This document shows, one piece after another, positions 1-7,830 of a stretch of DNA of 37,791 nucleotides (the first letter of the stretch is position 1; each line of letters begins with the position of its first letter). This DNA comes from Candidatus Solibacter sp. (lineage in GTDB: Bacteria; Acidobacteriota; Terriglobia; Bryobacterales; Bryobacteraceae), in contig JANYAH010000171.1 of NCBI GenBank assembly GCA_025361425.1, forward strand, positions 1-37,791, read 5' to 3'. The notes below the pieces were generated by a model that saw only the letters and a program-made list of their open reading frames with translations, was not told the origin of the DNA and made no database searches. The translations under genes were made by a program, and so were the position numbers.

Positions 1-102
1 ACACACTTGTTGCGAAACACTAGAGTAACAGATCTGAATAGAGGGTGAGAACGGCACGCCTGCCCCAGGGTATACTGACGACTGTCGAAAGGAGTTTTCC
101 GA

Positions 103-468
103 ATGAAATGGCTACCGGCACTGTTTGCATTGTTCGCCTTCAGCGCTTTGGCCGCGGACATCAGCGGCAACTGGAAGGCGACGGCGGAGGGGCCGAACGG
201 CTCCATGGAGAGAACCTTCACCTTCAAGCAGGAGGGCACTAAGCTCACCGGCGAGACAACCAGCGAGTTCACCGGCAAATCAACCATCACGGACGGCAAG
301 GTAGACGGCGATGCGGTGACGTTTACGATCGCGGCGAAGTTTGGCGATCAGGACATTAAGCTAAGCTACAAGGGCAAAATCGCAGGCACCGAGATCAAAT
401 TCACCAGTGAGATGGCCGGCGGCCCTGGTGGCGGCTCGCCAATGCAGTGGACTGCTAAGAAGATGTAG
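103..468 (+). CDS. Small exported beta-rich protein, lipocalin-like
   Basis: The product is 121 residues and begins with a short Sec signal peptide (charged MK, a hydrophobic core, then an Ala-Leu-Ala-Ala cleavage region near residue 18). The mature part alternates short beta-prone segments with the phrasing ISGNWKA, FKQEGTKLTGE and ITDGKVDGDAVTF, typical of small single-domain beta-barrel proteins seen in many acidobacterial genomes. A strong Shine-Dalgarno AAAGGAG lies about 8 bases before the ATG. A perfect hairpin terminator follows at 513-540. No enzymatic residues are recognisable and the function is unknown; binding of a small hydrophobic ligand or an envelope stress role are only guesses. 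A degraded copy of its 3' end lies at 1734-1780. Confidence 0.8.
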   Translation: MKWLPALFALFAFSALAADISGNWKATAEGPNGSMERTFTFKQEGTKLTGETTSEFTGKSTITDGKVDGDAVTFTIAAKFGDQDIKLSYKGKIAGTEIKFTSEMAGGPGGGSPMQWTAKKM

Positions 469-512
469 AGCGGGGCCGTTCGGCTGGGAAATCGCCCTGG
501 TAATTGACGCGG

Positions 513-540
513 AAAGCCCGGCGCTTTAGCGCCGGGCTTT
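513..540. terminator. Bidirectional intrinsic terminator
   Basis: A perfect 12-bp inverted repeat (AAAGCCCGGCGC / GCGCCGGGCTTT) surrounds a TTTA loop. It sits between two convergent genes, the small exported protein ending at 468 and the PEP-CTERM gene ending at 561, and the A/T ends give a short U-tract in either direction. Confidence 0.85.
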
Positions 541-560
541 GCAAAGAGCCTGCGGGACGC

Positions 561-1352
561 TTACGCGCAACGGCGGCGGCGTGTCATCACACCAAGGGTG
601 CCCAGCACCGTCAGCAGCAGAGCGACGGAACCTGGTTCGGGAACCGCGCTCACACCGGCGTCTTTTACCAGGTACCCAGGAGCGCCGGATACGTAGTTGC
701 TTAGAGAATCGCCGAAGACCCAGTTGACGCCATATGCATCGTTCGTGCCAAGCGTGCGCGGCGCGCCGGTCCCAAGACCTGCCCAACTGGTGCTAAGCTG
801 AGCCGCCGTCGGCGCCTGAATCACGAAACTGGCTAGATCGATGAAGTGCAATCCACTACCTTGTTTGGGCAACCATGACGTGTCAGTATTTTCATAAATC
901 TTAGCTGCCTTATCGCTAAGGTCGGCAAAACTCAAGTTGTACCCGTTGGCATACAAGGGCTGGAAATCGGGGTCGCTGGGTTCGTTCGCAACGACGGCAA
1001 AATGGCCGCTGCCGTCAGTTATCCAAATATTCAAATACGGAGCCGTATACGGCCCGCTGCCAGACGAAAATCGTGCGCGATTGTCTAGCCGAGTGATTTT
1101 CACGGATGAGATGTCGCCCAAGGTCATGCCGTTGACGGCGTTCGATCCGAGTGCCGCCTTCTGGCCACTCGCAGCGATAACGAATTCATATGTTCCGGCG
1201 GGGGATAGGGTGCTGATAGTGGGAGTGCCGCGGATAATGAAGGGCGTGAACGAATCCGCGTTCGCGTTTTGACATGCTGCGATCACAATCGCAGCCCCGA
1301 AGACTATCCGGGCAGGCAGTTTCAAACCAACTTTTCTGAGCGTGCTCGTCAT
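561..1352 (-). CDS. PEP-CTERM sorting-domain exported protein
   Basis: The 263-residue protein has an N-terminal signal peptide (positive start, hydrophobic stretch around residues 14-26, ANA-DS cleavage site). It ends with a classic PEP-CTERM tail: VPEPGS, then a hydrophobic helix, then the basic cluster RRRR. In known systems this tail is recognised by an exosortase (EpsH/XrtA family), and the proteins are linked to exopolysaccharide-associated cell-surface assembly. The body has no recognised catalytic motif. The start is supported by AAAGGAG upstream of the ATG. The Cys at about residue 27 resembles a weak lipobox, but the SPase I site fits better. No exosortase gene is present in this window. 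Confidence 0.85.
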   Translation of the reverse strand: MTSTLRKVGLKLPARIVFGAAIVIAACQNANADSFTPFIIRGTPTISTLSPAGTYEFVIAASGQKAALGSNAVNGMTLGDISSVKITRLDNRARFSSGSGPYTAPYLNIWITDGSGHFAVVANEPSDPDFQPLYANGYNLSFADLSDKAAKIYENTDTSWLPKQGSGLHFIDLASFVIQAPTAAQLSTSWAGLGTGAPRTLGTNDAYGVNWVFGDSLSNYVSGAPGYLVKDAGVSAVPEPGSVALLLTVLGTLGVMTRRRRCA

Positions 1353-1829
1353 ATTACCGTTCTCCTTTACAAAGCGCGGCGAACTGGCTTAAAACACATC
1401 GTCCCCAGTCCTTAAACTGTTCAGCGCCGTCCGCCGGCGGCGAGTGACTGGATTCACCTGCCACAAAACGGCCGGTGAGACCCCTCCCAGCTTCAGATAT
1501 TCGGGAAATCGTGGGAAATTTGTAGAAAATACTACCCGCGCCGGGGCAAGGAAAGCCTCACTGGAACTAGTCCTGAGGCAATAGTTCGAGTGTACCGACA
1601 TGAAATTTGCAATTTAATAGCCATATCTGGCGGCCTTACATTAACCCATGAAGAATTAGACGCTTAGCTAGAATGGGAGAATTGCGAGGTTCCTGATGTT
1701 AGCCCAAACTTTAGCATGAACTCCTCAGTTTCGGGTGTTCGGCTCACGCCATTCCAGTGAACTGCAAAGAAGATGTAGAGTAGGACGGGCCGCGGCCTGC
1801 GCAGGGTGGCGATACCGCCGGCGAGTCCT
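1353..1829. other. Gene-poor interval, mostly without recognisable content
   Basis: This roughly 480-bp gap lies between the PEP-CTERM gene start and the small protein gene at 1830. It is more AT-rich than its surroundings and presumably carries the upstream region of the PEP-CTERM gene. A 70-codon minus-strand frame inside it has no RBS and no protein-like character. The only identifiable content is the paralogue relic at 1734-1780. Confidence 0.5.
1734..1780 (+). pseudogene. Decayed 3' end of a paralogue of the 103-468 gene
   Basis: The last roughly 45 bases of the gene at 103-468 (about 427-470) reappear here with substitutions and small indels. Shared blocks include CGGCTC, the CAGTG-ACTGC phrase and an identical AAGAAGATGTAGAG end that encodes the final Lys-Lys-Met-stop. 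No open frame leads into it, so it appears to be the surviving tail of a duplicated gene. Confidence 0.6.
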
Positions 1830-2075
1830 TCAGTAAGCCGGACCGAGCGGGGAGTACTCGAAGCGGCGCGGATCGAGACCGCGTTCCTGCAACATCCGGA
1901 TGCAAGAATCGGTGGAATCGCCGATGGCTTCGATGCGCCGGAAGGGGAACGTGGCGGGCGTGTAAACTTCGAGCGCGACCATTTTGCCGGCCAAGGCAGT
2001 GCGTTCTTCGAGCGTGAGCCGGTCGGGATTGCGGCCGAGGGCTTGGCGAGGGTCTCTGGCGGCGGATGCAGTCAT
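1830..2075 (-). CDS. Small conserved-looking hypothetical protein
   Basis: This is an 81-residue soluble protein without signal peptide or membrane segment. Its composition is protein-like (phrases such as LTLEERTALAGKMVALEVY and RRIEAIGDS). It begins 15 bases after the ankyrin-protein gene on the same strand, so the two are probably co-transcribed. The RBS is weak. I do not recognise a domain; it may be an acidobacterial lineage-specific protein. Confidence 0.65.
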   Translation of the reverse strand: MTASAARDPRQALGRNPDRLTLEERTALAGKMVALEVYTPATFPFRRIEAIGDSTDSCIRMLQERGLDPRRFEYSPLGPAY

Positions 2076-2090
2076 GCTCTGTGAATTGTA

Positions 2091-2939
2091 TCAGCCCAGG
2101 AGCAACGCGGTAAGGACGGCCCAATACAGCGGCCCCACCTGCGACTTTGCCCAGGACTCGTAGAGTGGGCCGTGTTGATTAGGATTGGTTGCAGCCAGGC
2201 CGCGCATGCCGGTCTTAAGACCGGCTCCGAAGGTTTTTTCGAGTAGTGGAGTGCCGTCTTGCGGCCGGTTTAAAGTGGCCTGGATCAGCATGCTGAGCTG
2301 ATCCACCTGTTGGACACAGGTGGAGCCGGGTTCCACTTGGAGGGTCAGGATGCCATCGGCGTCTTTGGGTCTCGGTCTCTCGGAAATCTCGGTGGTGCCG
2401 CGTGCGTCGGCGGAAACAATGGCTATGAGATCGTGGCCTGAGGCGATGGCGAAATGCCGCAGGGCTTCGATGACGATGCCATCCGGATGAATCTGGCGGA
2501 TGTGTTGGGTCATCTCGTCGGGACCCATGAAGCAGGAACTGAAGAGCGCTTTTCCAGGGGTCCAACTGGCGATGATAGCGAGGCGGAGGCGTTCGGGTTG
2601 GGGCAGGAGTTTCAGGACGGCGTCGTGAGTGGTGTGGATCACGCCGCCGGATGGCGCCAGCAAGGCCAGCATGAAAGCGTTCCAGCGGTGCGTGTCGCGG
2701 GCTTCGGGTTTAGCGCCTTTGGCTAGGAGCAGGCGTACTGTGGCGGTACGGCCGTATTGGGCGGCAAGCATGAGCGGTGTGCGTCCGTCCCGGTCCCTGG
2801 CTTCGAGGTCGGCGCCTTTGGTAAGTAGCGCTTCGATCTCTTTGACTTTACCTTTCCTCGCGGCTTCTAAAATATCCATTGGGGCGTCGGCGGCCAAGAG
2901 GGGGAAAACGGCGGCGAGAAGAACAATCCAGAAGCGCAT
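2091..2939 (-). CDS. Exported ankyrin-repeat protein with unknown C-terminal domain
   Basis: The 282-residue protein starts with a signal peptide (MRFWIVLLAAVFPLLAADA). Residues about 20-85 contain two to three ankyrin repeats with the diagnostic DGRTPLMLAAQYG and ATVRLLLAKGA phrases. Residues about 90-270 form a domain I cannot place, with a CFMGPDE segment, a predicted alpha/beta region (DLIAIVSADARG) and a conserved-looking GSTCVQQVDQL. The end (LYWAVLTALLLG) is hydrophobic and may be a C-terminal membrane anchor. Ankyrin repeats normally mediate protein-protein contact, so a periplasmic scaffold or inhibitor role is plausible but unproven. It appears to lead a two-gene unit with the 81-residue protein downstream. 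Confidence 0.75.
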   Translation of the reverse strand: MRFWIVLLAAVFPLLAADAPMDILEAARKGKVKEIEALLTKGADLEARDRDGRTPLMLAAQYGRTATVRLLLAKGAKPEARDTHRWNAFMLALLAPSGGVIHTTHDAVLKLLPQPERLRLAIIASWTPGKALFSSCFMGPDEMTQHIRQIHPDGIVIEALRHFAIASGHDLIAIVSADARGTTEISERPRPKDADGILTLQVEPGSTCVQQVDQLSMLIQATLNRPQDGTPLLEKTFGAGLKTGMRGLAATNPNQHGPLYESWAKSQVGPLYWAVLTALLLG

Positions 2940-3466
2940 ACTACTGTTTTAGCAGTGTAGTGGTGTTCGGCGCTTCTCCCTGGGGATGTGGCAAATCCGG
3001 TGCTACTGTTCTTTATTAGATATATATATGCATCAGAAGAACCGTAGTAATAGGCCCTGTGGAAAGTGTTGAATATAGGGTAACGTATACGAAAACCAGC
3101 TAGTTGCGGTTATGTCTGATGGAGGATAAAGGTTCGGAAAAAAACGGAAAACCAGCCCTGTCGCGGGATTTTAACAGTTTTTCTCATGCCCTGCGATAGA
3201 GCAATTGTGGAAAAGACAGCAAGTTATTTGTAATGAAAGTATTGGACTGTGAAGTAGTCTGTTGAATACCTGCTATGCGGTGACTTATAGACGGCTTCGG
3301 GGACGATTGCTCTCCTGGGCATGAAAGGCCTTGACGACGCCGCCCGTGGACATGCGGATAGAGAACACCGTGGCCGCCCAACTCGTGCAGGACAACGCGA
3401 TAGTAGTAGGCAATTCCGAGAGAACACAGCAGACTGCGCCGCGAACGGAGGGGCGGAGGTGCCGGA
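2940..3466. other. AT-richer intergenic region with a possible gene relic
   Basis: About 525 bp separate the ankyrin gene start and the GH97 gene end. The part around 2995-3190 is distinctly AT-rich (an alternating TA stretch near 3018-3029 and an A-run near 3139-3145) and holds no gene. A short imperfect inverted repeat (ACTAC / GTAGT) sits just upstream of the ankyrin gene ATG. The 3290-3430 part looks like remnant coding sequence and is listed separately. Confidence 0.5.
3290..3426 (-). pseudogene. Possible relic of a zinc-metallopeptidase-like gene
   Basis: Translated on the minus strand, about 3349-3423 reads LGIAYYYRVVLHELGGHGVLYP followed by HVH. This resembles the HExxH neighbourhood of a secreted metallopeptidase, with one extra Gly in the motif (HELGGH instead of HELGH). 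The similarity appears to continue only after a frame change (GGVVKAFHAQESNRP), and no complete gene surrounds it. I interpret it as a frameshifted fragment. Confidence 0.35.
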
Positions 3467-5380
3467 TTATCGCGTGAACATCGCGACGAATCCGCCGCCG
3501 GACCGCAGGTCCACCGACAAGGAATCCCTGGACGACAGCGTGAGGTGTTCCACCTTGACTGCCGCTGGTTCCGAAGTGTCGCGCAGCAGAACGGCCTGGT
3601 AACTGGCCGGCCGGTTGGACGGTTGGGCCGATTTCGGTCCAAGGAAAGATAGATCGAGGCGGACGTTGCGCGCGGTGGGGCCGTTGGTGACGGCCAGGAA
3701 CCATGTGTTCCCACTACGCCGGGCAAAGGCGGCAACATTGCGAATCTCGGAAACCGGCAGAACAACCGTCTCATCCCAAACACTTGGAATCTTCTTCAGA
3801 ACATCGACCGATGGATTTGCCAGGATGTGTGCCGGGTGTGCCACGTAGACCAGAAGCGGCGCCTGAAGGATGACGGCATTGGCGACCTGATGCGCCCACG
3901 TGGTGTCGGCAATCAACGCGCCGAAGTGTGTGGGTGTGTAGTCGGCCATCCCGGCCAGCATCCGGGTGAACGGCAGGACCACGTCGAGTTGGGCGTAGGG
4001 CGGAAAGAACTCCATTCCGCGAACGGCCTCAATCCCCACAATATTCGGGTAGGTCCGCTCCAAGCCTGTGGGCTTGTTAGCCCCATGAAAATCGACCATC
4101 AGTTTGTGCTTTGCGGCGGCTTTCGCAAACATCTCGTACAGGTCGACAACCTCTTTGTGTTCGTGGTCGAAGAAGTCGATCTTCAATCCGGCGATACCTA
4201 CACGGTTGGCCATCTCTAGGTTCTGTTCCAGCACCTGGGGGTCTTGGATCGAAGAGCGGATGTACCAGACGAATGTCTTCACACCACGTTCCCGCGCGTA
4301 GGCGACTACATCTTTCAACTGGGCTTCGGACCACTGGCTACGCCAGAAGTTTTCCATGACGATGTACTCGAACCCCAGTTCCGAGGCTAACCGAGCCATC
4401 TCTTTCTGGCCCTCCGGCGACGAGTTCGAGCCGTCCAGATAGCTCCAGACGGCGCGCCCCGGTTTGATCCAGTCGGTCTTGAGCCCCTGCGGGAAAAGCC
4501 CAGGATCGGGCGGCGGCGCCACGTTGTGCACGATGTCGCAGTTGAAGAGCGCGCTCCAGTCGCCGCCTATCATCACGATCCGCCAGGGAGTCGTGATGAG
4601 ACCCGTGATTGTGGCGGGCGTCTTGAAACGCTCGACGTCCTTTGCATAGCGCGAACGGAATCCGAAAGTAGCCGGCGCCGAATGGCCCAGTCGGGCGTGA
4701 AGAGCCTGGGTGCCGTCCGCCTGGAATGACATGCCGCTGTAGCCGGTGAGCCCTCCTTCAGTAATCGACGCGTAGGCGCTCTTATCGGGCAACACGAATG
4801 TGAACGGCGGGTTTGTCCACTCGCCATCCATCATGCCCTCGATTGTGTTGGTGGTTGTCCGCCACGGGTAAAGGCCTTCGTAGCCGGAAACGTAGTTCTG
4901 TGGCGCGATGACGCTTCGCGCCGGGACGCGAAAGACGGTTGCCTCATCGGGGGTCCTGGTGCCGCTGCCGGGGACGATGTGCCGGAACGCGACGCCGTCG
5001 TCGCAGGCGCGGACATCGAGCGTGTAGGGGGCGCCGGTTTTGGAATAAGTCAGCGCAATCTTAGCCCCATTGCACCGGTTCACCGCCGTGGAGTGCGGAC
5101 CGTACCAGGGATAAGTCTCATCGACGCGGTAGGTTTCCGCCGTTCCGATCTGCGCCCCTTCACCCAAATTGACCCGATCCACCACGATGCCCAGGGGCGA
5201 TGAATCGATCACATTCTTGCCGCGGAACGCGATGCTGTACTCCAAGCGGCTCTGGGTGTCGGTAGACAAAGTGAAACGGACAAGCCCATCCGGGCTCGCC
5301 ACCACAACCTCCGCCGCCGCGGGGCAACTTAGTCCGACAACAAAGAGCAGAAGAACCGAATATCTCATGGCAACCGCCAT
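3467..5380 (-). CDS. Secreted glycoside hydrolase family 97 enzyme
   Basis: About 637 residues from the chosen ATG. A signal peptide (MRYSVLLLFVVGLSCPAAAE) supports a start at 5380 or 5368 rather than the open frame extending to 5521. Architecture fits GH97: an N-terminal beta-sandwich beginning ASPDGLVRFTL, a TIM barrel with HNVAPPPDPGLFPQGLKTDW, WSYLDG and GLKIDFFDHEH (about residues 398-408), EAVRG (about 451-455), and a C-terminal beta domain. Family members are exo-acting alpha-glucosidases or alpha-galactosidases. The Asp in KIDFFD matches the nucleophile region I recall for the retaining (alpha-galactosidase-like) branch, so that specificity is favoured but not certain. It probably cleaves plant-derived oligosaccharides in the periplasm. 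Neither candidate start has a clear Shine-Dalgarno. Confidence 0.88.
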   Translation of the reverse strand: MAVAMRYSVLLLFVVGLSCPAAAEVVVASPDGLVRFTLSTDTQSRLEYSIAFRGKNVIDSSPLGIVVDRVNLGEGAQIGTAETYRVDETYPWYGPHSTAVNRCNGAKIALTYSKTGAPYTLDVRACDDGVAFRHIVPGSGTRTPDEATVFRVPARSVIAPQNYVSGYEGLYPWRTTTNTIEGMMDGEWTNPPFTFVLPDKSAYASITEGGLTGYSGMSFQADGTQALHARLGHSAPATFGFRSRYAKDVERFKTPATITGLITTPWRIVMIGGDWSALFNCDIVHNVAPPPDPGLFPQGLKTDWIKPGRAVWSYLDGSNSSPEGQKEMARLASELGFEYIVMENFWRSQWSEAQLKDVVAYARERGVKTFVWYIRSSIQDPQVLEQNLEMANRVGIAGLKIDFFDHEHKEVVDLYEMFAKAAAKHKLMVDFHGANKPTGLERTYPNIVGIEAVRGMEFFPPYAQLDVVLPFTRMLAGMADYTPTHFGALIADTTWAHQVANAVILQAPLLVYVAHPAHILANPSVDVLKKIPSVWDETVVLPVSEIRNVAAFARRSGNTWFLAVTNGPTARNVRLDLSFLGPKSAQPSNRPASYQAVLLRDTSEPAAVKVEHLTLSSRDSLSVDLRSGGGFVAMFTR

Positions 5381-5624
5381 TCTATCGCGCTTTGTCCGAA
5401 GGACAGGATCGATGTATCGGGTCACTCCAAAACCGGCTGCGGCTTGCTCGAGAACGCATCGACGGGCGAGTACAGCGTGGAGGCGTCGTCGTCTCCATTC
5501 CTGGTCGGCCTGTTTTGGCAAGGCGTTGGGTTATTGGCACTTGGGACCAGGCTAACTGCGGCCGCCAACGCGCTCGCCGGCTCGTTACGACCAATAGTTC
5601 CGATCCAAGCTGCGGTTTCGGTGT

Positions 5625-6266
5625 CTAGTCGCGACGGGCTGTCCGGTCCCCTAACTGATCGAGCGCCGTTCGAACTTCCTGTTCAAGGGCTCGAAACGCG
5701 GAGAGCTCGCGCAATGCGCCGTAGTCCCCAATGAGTTCCGCCACGCGACGCACTCGCTGAGTGACAGGGAAGTCGCGGAGCCTGCGTCCGTGCAACTCAG
5801 AGGCATCGCGGAGGGCTTGGTGAAGCAAAGCCTTCGGGAACGCCTCATCTTCGAGACGGTGTATTTGAGGAAGATTCAAGGCAGCCCGGCCTCGAGGCCG
5901 TCCCGCCGCCTCTCTGATTGCGTGTTCGTCGATGAGGAGCCAAGTCTCAGTCATCTTCACCGGCACGACACAGACCGCGGCCACATCGATTTCCGCTGCG
6001 TCGAGTCCGCGGATGATCTCTTCCCTGCGGACGTCATGCCCGACCCGATCGGCATCGCGGTGAACGAACAGCAGGTCGCAGGGATACAGGTCGATGGCCG
6101 TTCGGATCTGGTCGGGAAGCGCTTGCGGCGGCTCTCGAAGGCGCCCGAGATCAGCCCATTGAGACTCGACCGTTTCGGCGCCGCGCTCTCTGAGCACGAA
6201 GGACAGGATCGGAAGCAACGCCTGATCGGACGATCCTTCCGAAAGCAGAGTGTATTGGATATTCAC
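5625..6266 (-). CDS. TOPRIM-domain protein (DUF4276/RloB-like), partner of upstream ATPase
   Basis: The 213-residue protein starts at GTG, placed directly after the TGA of the ATPase gene (no intervening bases), so translation is probably coupled. TOPRIM hallmarks are visible: a Glu in SEGSSD (E10) after the first beta strand, and a DxD motif in LLFVHRDADR (D71, D73), followed by a hydrophobic strand and ETWLLID. DUF4276/RloB/AbiLii-type proteins with this layout pair with SMC-like ATPases in phage-defence modules, where the TOPRIM subunit is the likely nuclease. That family link and activity are inferred. The neighbours (GH97 and comM) are unrelated, which suggests an inserted cassette. Confidence 0.75.
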   Translation of the reverse strand: MNIQYTLLSEGSSDQALLPILSFVLRERGAETVESQWADLGRLREPPQALPDQIRTAIDLYPCDLLFVHRDADRVGHDVRREEIIRGLDAAEIDVAAVCVVPVKMTETWLLIDEHAIREAAGRPRGRAALNLPQIHRLEDEAFPKALLHQALRDASELHGRRLRDFPVTQRVRRVAELIGDYGALRELSAFRALEQEVRTALDQLGDRTARRD

Positions 6267-7727
6267 TCAGGAAGCGGCTCCTAAGCCAGGCAGTATAAGT
6301 TGCCGCAAATCCTTCCGGTCGATCACTCTTCCCCGAGACCGGGAGTCCAACTGGCGAGGTTGAAAAGGGCTCAAGTAGGAGAGTAGCGCGCCACGAGACG
6401 CCACCGGTGCCTGACCCTTCGTGACCCGCCACGTACCGGGGAGCGCCCTCAAAACGAGTGCCTTGTAGCGCTTGGTGTCCCGGCTATATTCCCGGTGCTG
6501 CGCGATCAATAGATCCTCGTCGCGAACCTGCCCAACCACTCCAGGTGAGTGGGTGTTCACGATTACCTGACGCAGCGGGTTTCCGGCTCCAATCGGTTCA
6601 TTGGGATCCACCGCGATGGCATCCAACAACTCCAGCATCGCGGGGATCCGCTCCGGGTGAATTCCGTTTTCCGGTTCCTCCAGACACAACAGGCCCGTGA
6701 ATTCCGGATCCTGCTCCAACACCGACAACGCGAGGAAGCGCAGTGTCCCGTCCGAAAGAGATCTGGCGGGGTGGGGAGTACCGTTTCCGCGGACGTGAAC
6801 CGTGAGCAGTTCGCGTCGCTCGTCGCGATCCACCCAGACTTCTTGCACATCGCCGATCAGGTCGGAGAGACGGTTGGCCACTCGGGCGTACACCGATGGT
6901 GCCGCGTCCTCTTGACCTGGCTCGGCTCTGGCGAGCCTATAGAGTGTTGCCGCCAGGTTCGAGCCGTCAGTGCCAAGGTGCCCCGATGTCGAGAATTCGT
7001 CAGTACGCCGCAGGGACGACGGTTCGAGTTGAAACCGTCGCCACGATTGCATCTCGCGCCTTGCCAACACCGCCGTCGGACTCTCCGCGGAGTTGGCCGT
7101 GGAGAGCACTGACCTGGGCAAATTCTCGGCGGGAACGTTCCTTGGAACTCCGGCATTGCCATCCTGGTGAATTCGAATCACCCGTCTGCCTCCGACTTGG
7201 TCAGTCGAAAGCAAAGGTGCAACCCTCCGCCCACGCAAGACAGAATCGCGCCATGGCTTCTTGGTTTCAAAGAGCAAATGTTGATTCCAATCTCTCAGGC
7301 GGATGTGGTTCAGCTTCTCGTTCAGGATCTCCAGGGGACCTGGAGAAGTGGCTCCGGGAGAGTGGTCGCGATATCCGATCAGGAGGTCGTAGCGCAGAAA
7401 GGTAACTCCGGCCTTGACCGGCTGACGGAGGTCGTCAGTTCCTTCGAAAGGAATGATCATTTCGGCCTGAAAGCTCATCTGCTGGGAGTATTGATCGCCC
7501 ACCCGATGGAACAAGCTGCGCACGTCAGTCGTTTTCCTTCCCTCATCGCGAATAGACATTGCCGCGTCAATAAGAGTATTGTCCGCGAGAGCACTGAGAA
7601 ACCCGATGGAATCGAGAAGATTCGACTTGCCGACGCCGTTAGCGCCCGCAATGCAGGTGAAAGGCCCGAATCGGACGTCGATATCGACAAGATTTTTGAA
7701 ACCGGATACTTTCAGTCTGGTCAACAT
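6267..7727 (-). CDS. SMC/OLD-like AAA ATPase of a putative defence pair
   Basis: This is a 486-residue ABC-type ATPase. The opening LKVSGFKNLVDIDVRFGPFTCIAG leads to Walker A GANGVGKS (28-35). The signature SLSDGTLRFLAL lies at about 323-334, Walker B LLCLEEPENG at about 346-355, and the switch histidine in NTHSP at about 391-395. The insert between the half-sites (about 40-320) is too short for SMC coiled coils, as in RecF/OLD/AAA_21 predicted ATPases. Such ATPases sense or restrain a toxic effector in PARIS, AbiL and Gabija-like systems. Here the effector would be the TOPRIM protein encoded immediately downstream. The ATG has a GAGAAG-type RBS. Function in defence is inferred from architecture only. 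Confidence 0.85.
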   Translation of the reverse strand: MLTRLKVSGFKNLVDIDVRFGPFTCIAGANGVGKSNLLDSIGFLSALADNTLIDAAMSIRDEGRKTTDVRSLFHRVGDQYSQQMSFQAEMIIPFEGTDDLRQPVKAGVTFLRYDLLIGYRDHSPGATSPGPLEILNEKLNHIRLRDWNQHLLFETKKPWRDSVLRGRRVAPLLSTDQVGGRRVIRIHQDGNAGVPRNVPAENLPRSVLSTANSAESPTAVLARREMQSWRRFQLEPSSLRRTDEFSTSGHLGTDGSNLAATLYRLARAEPGQEDAAPSVYARVANRLSDLIGDVQEVWVDRDERRELLTVHVRGNGTPHPARSLSDGTLRFLALSVLEQDPEFTGLLCLEEPENGIHPERIPAMLELLDAIAVDPNEPIGAGNPLRQVIVNTHSPGVVGQVRDEDLLIAQHREYSRDTKRYKALVLRALPGTWRVTKGQAPVASRGALLSYLSPFQPRQLDSRSRGRVIDRKDLRQLILPGLGAAS

Positions 7728-7830
7728 GAGCTATCTTCTCGTTACATTCTCTACGATACAGTGAAGCGGGAGTGCGCGGGGTAGGGGGCGAACCGGGGAC
7801 TGCGGTTGACTACCCCGTTTCGGGCAACCC

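Noticed and set aside
1389-1601. 70-codon minus-strand open frame in the gap upstream of the PEP-CTERM gene
   Set aside because: No RBS, composition unlike a protein (Arg/Thr/Phe-rich without pattern), and no neighbour relation; treated as chance.
3224-3427. 67-codon minus-strand open frame next to the metallopeptidase-like relic
   Set aside because: Different frame from the HELGGH translation, Arg/Ser/Cys-rich, no RBS; not an intact gene.
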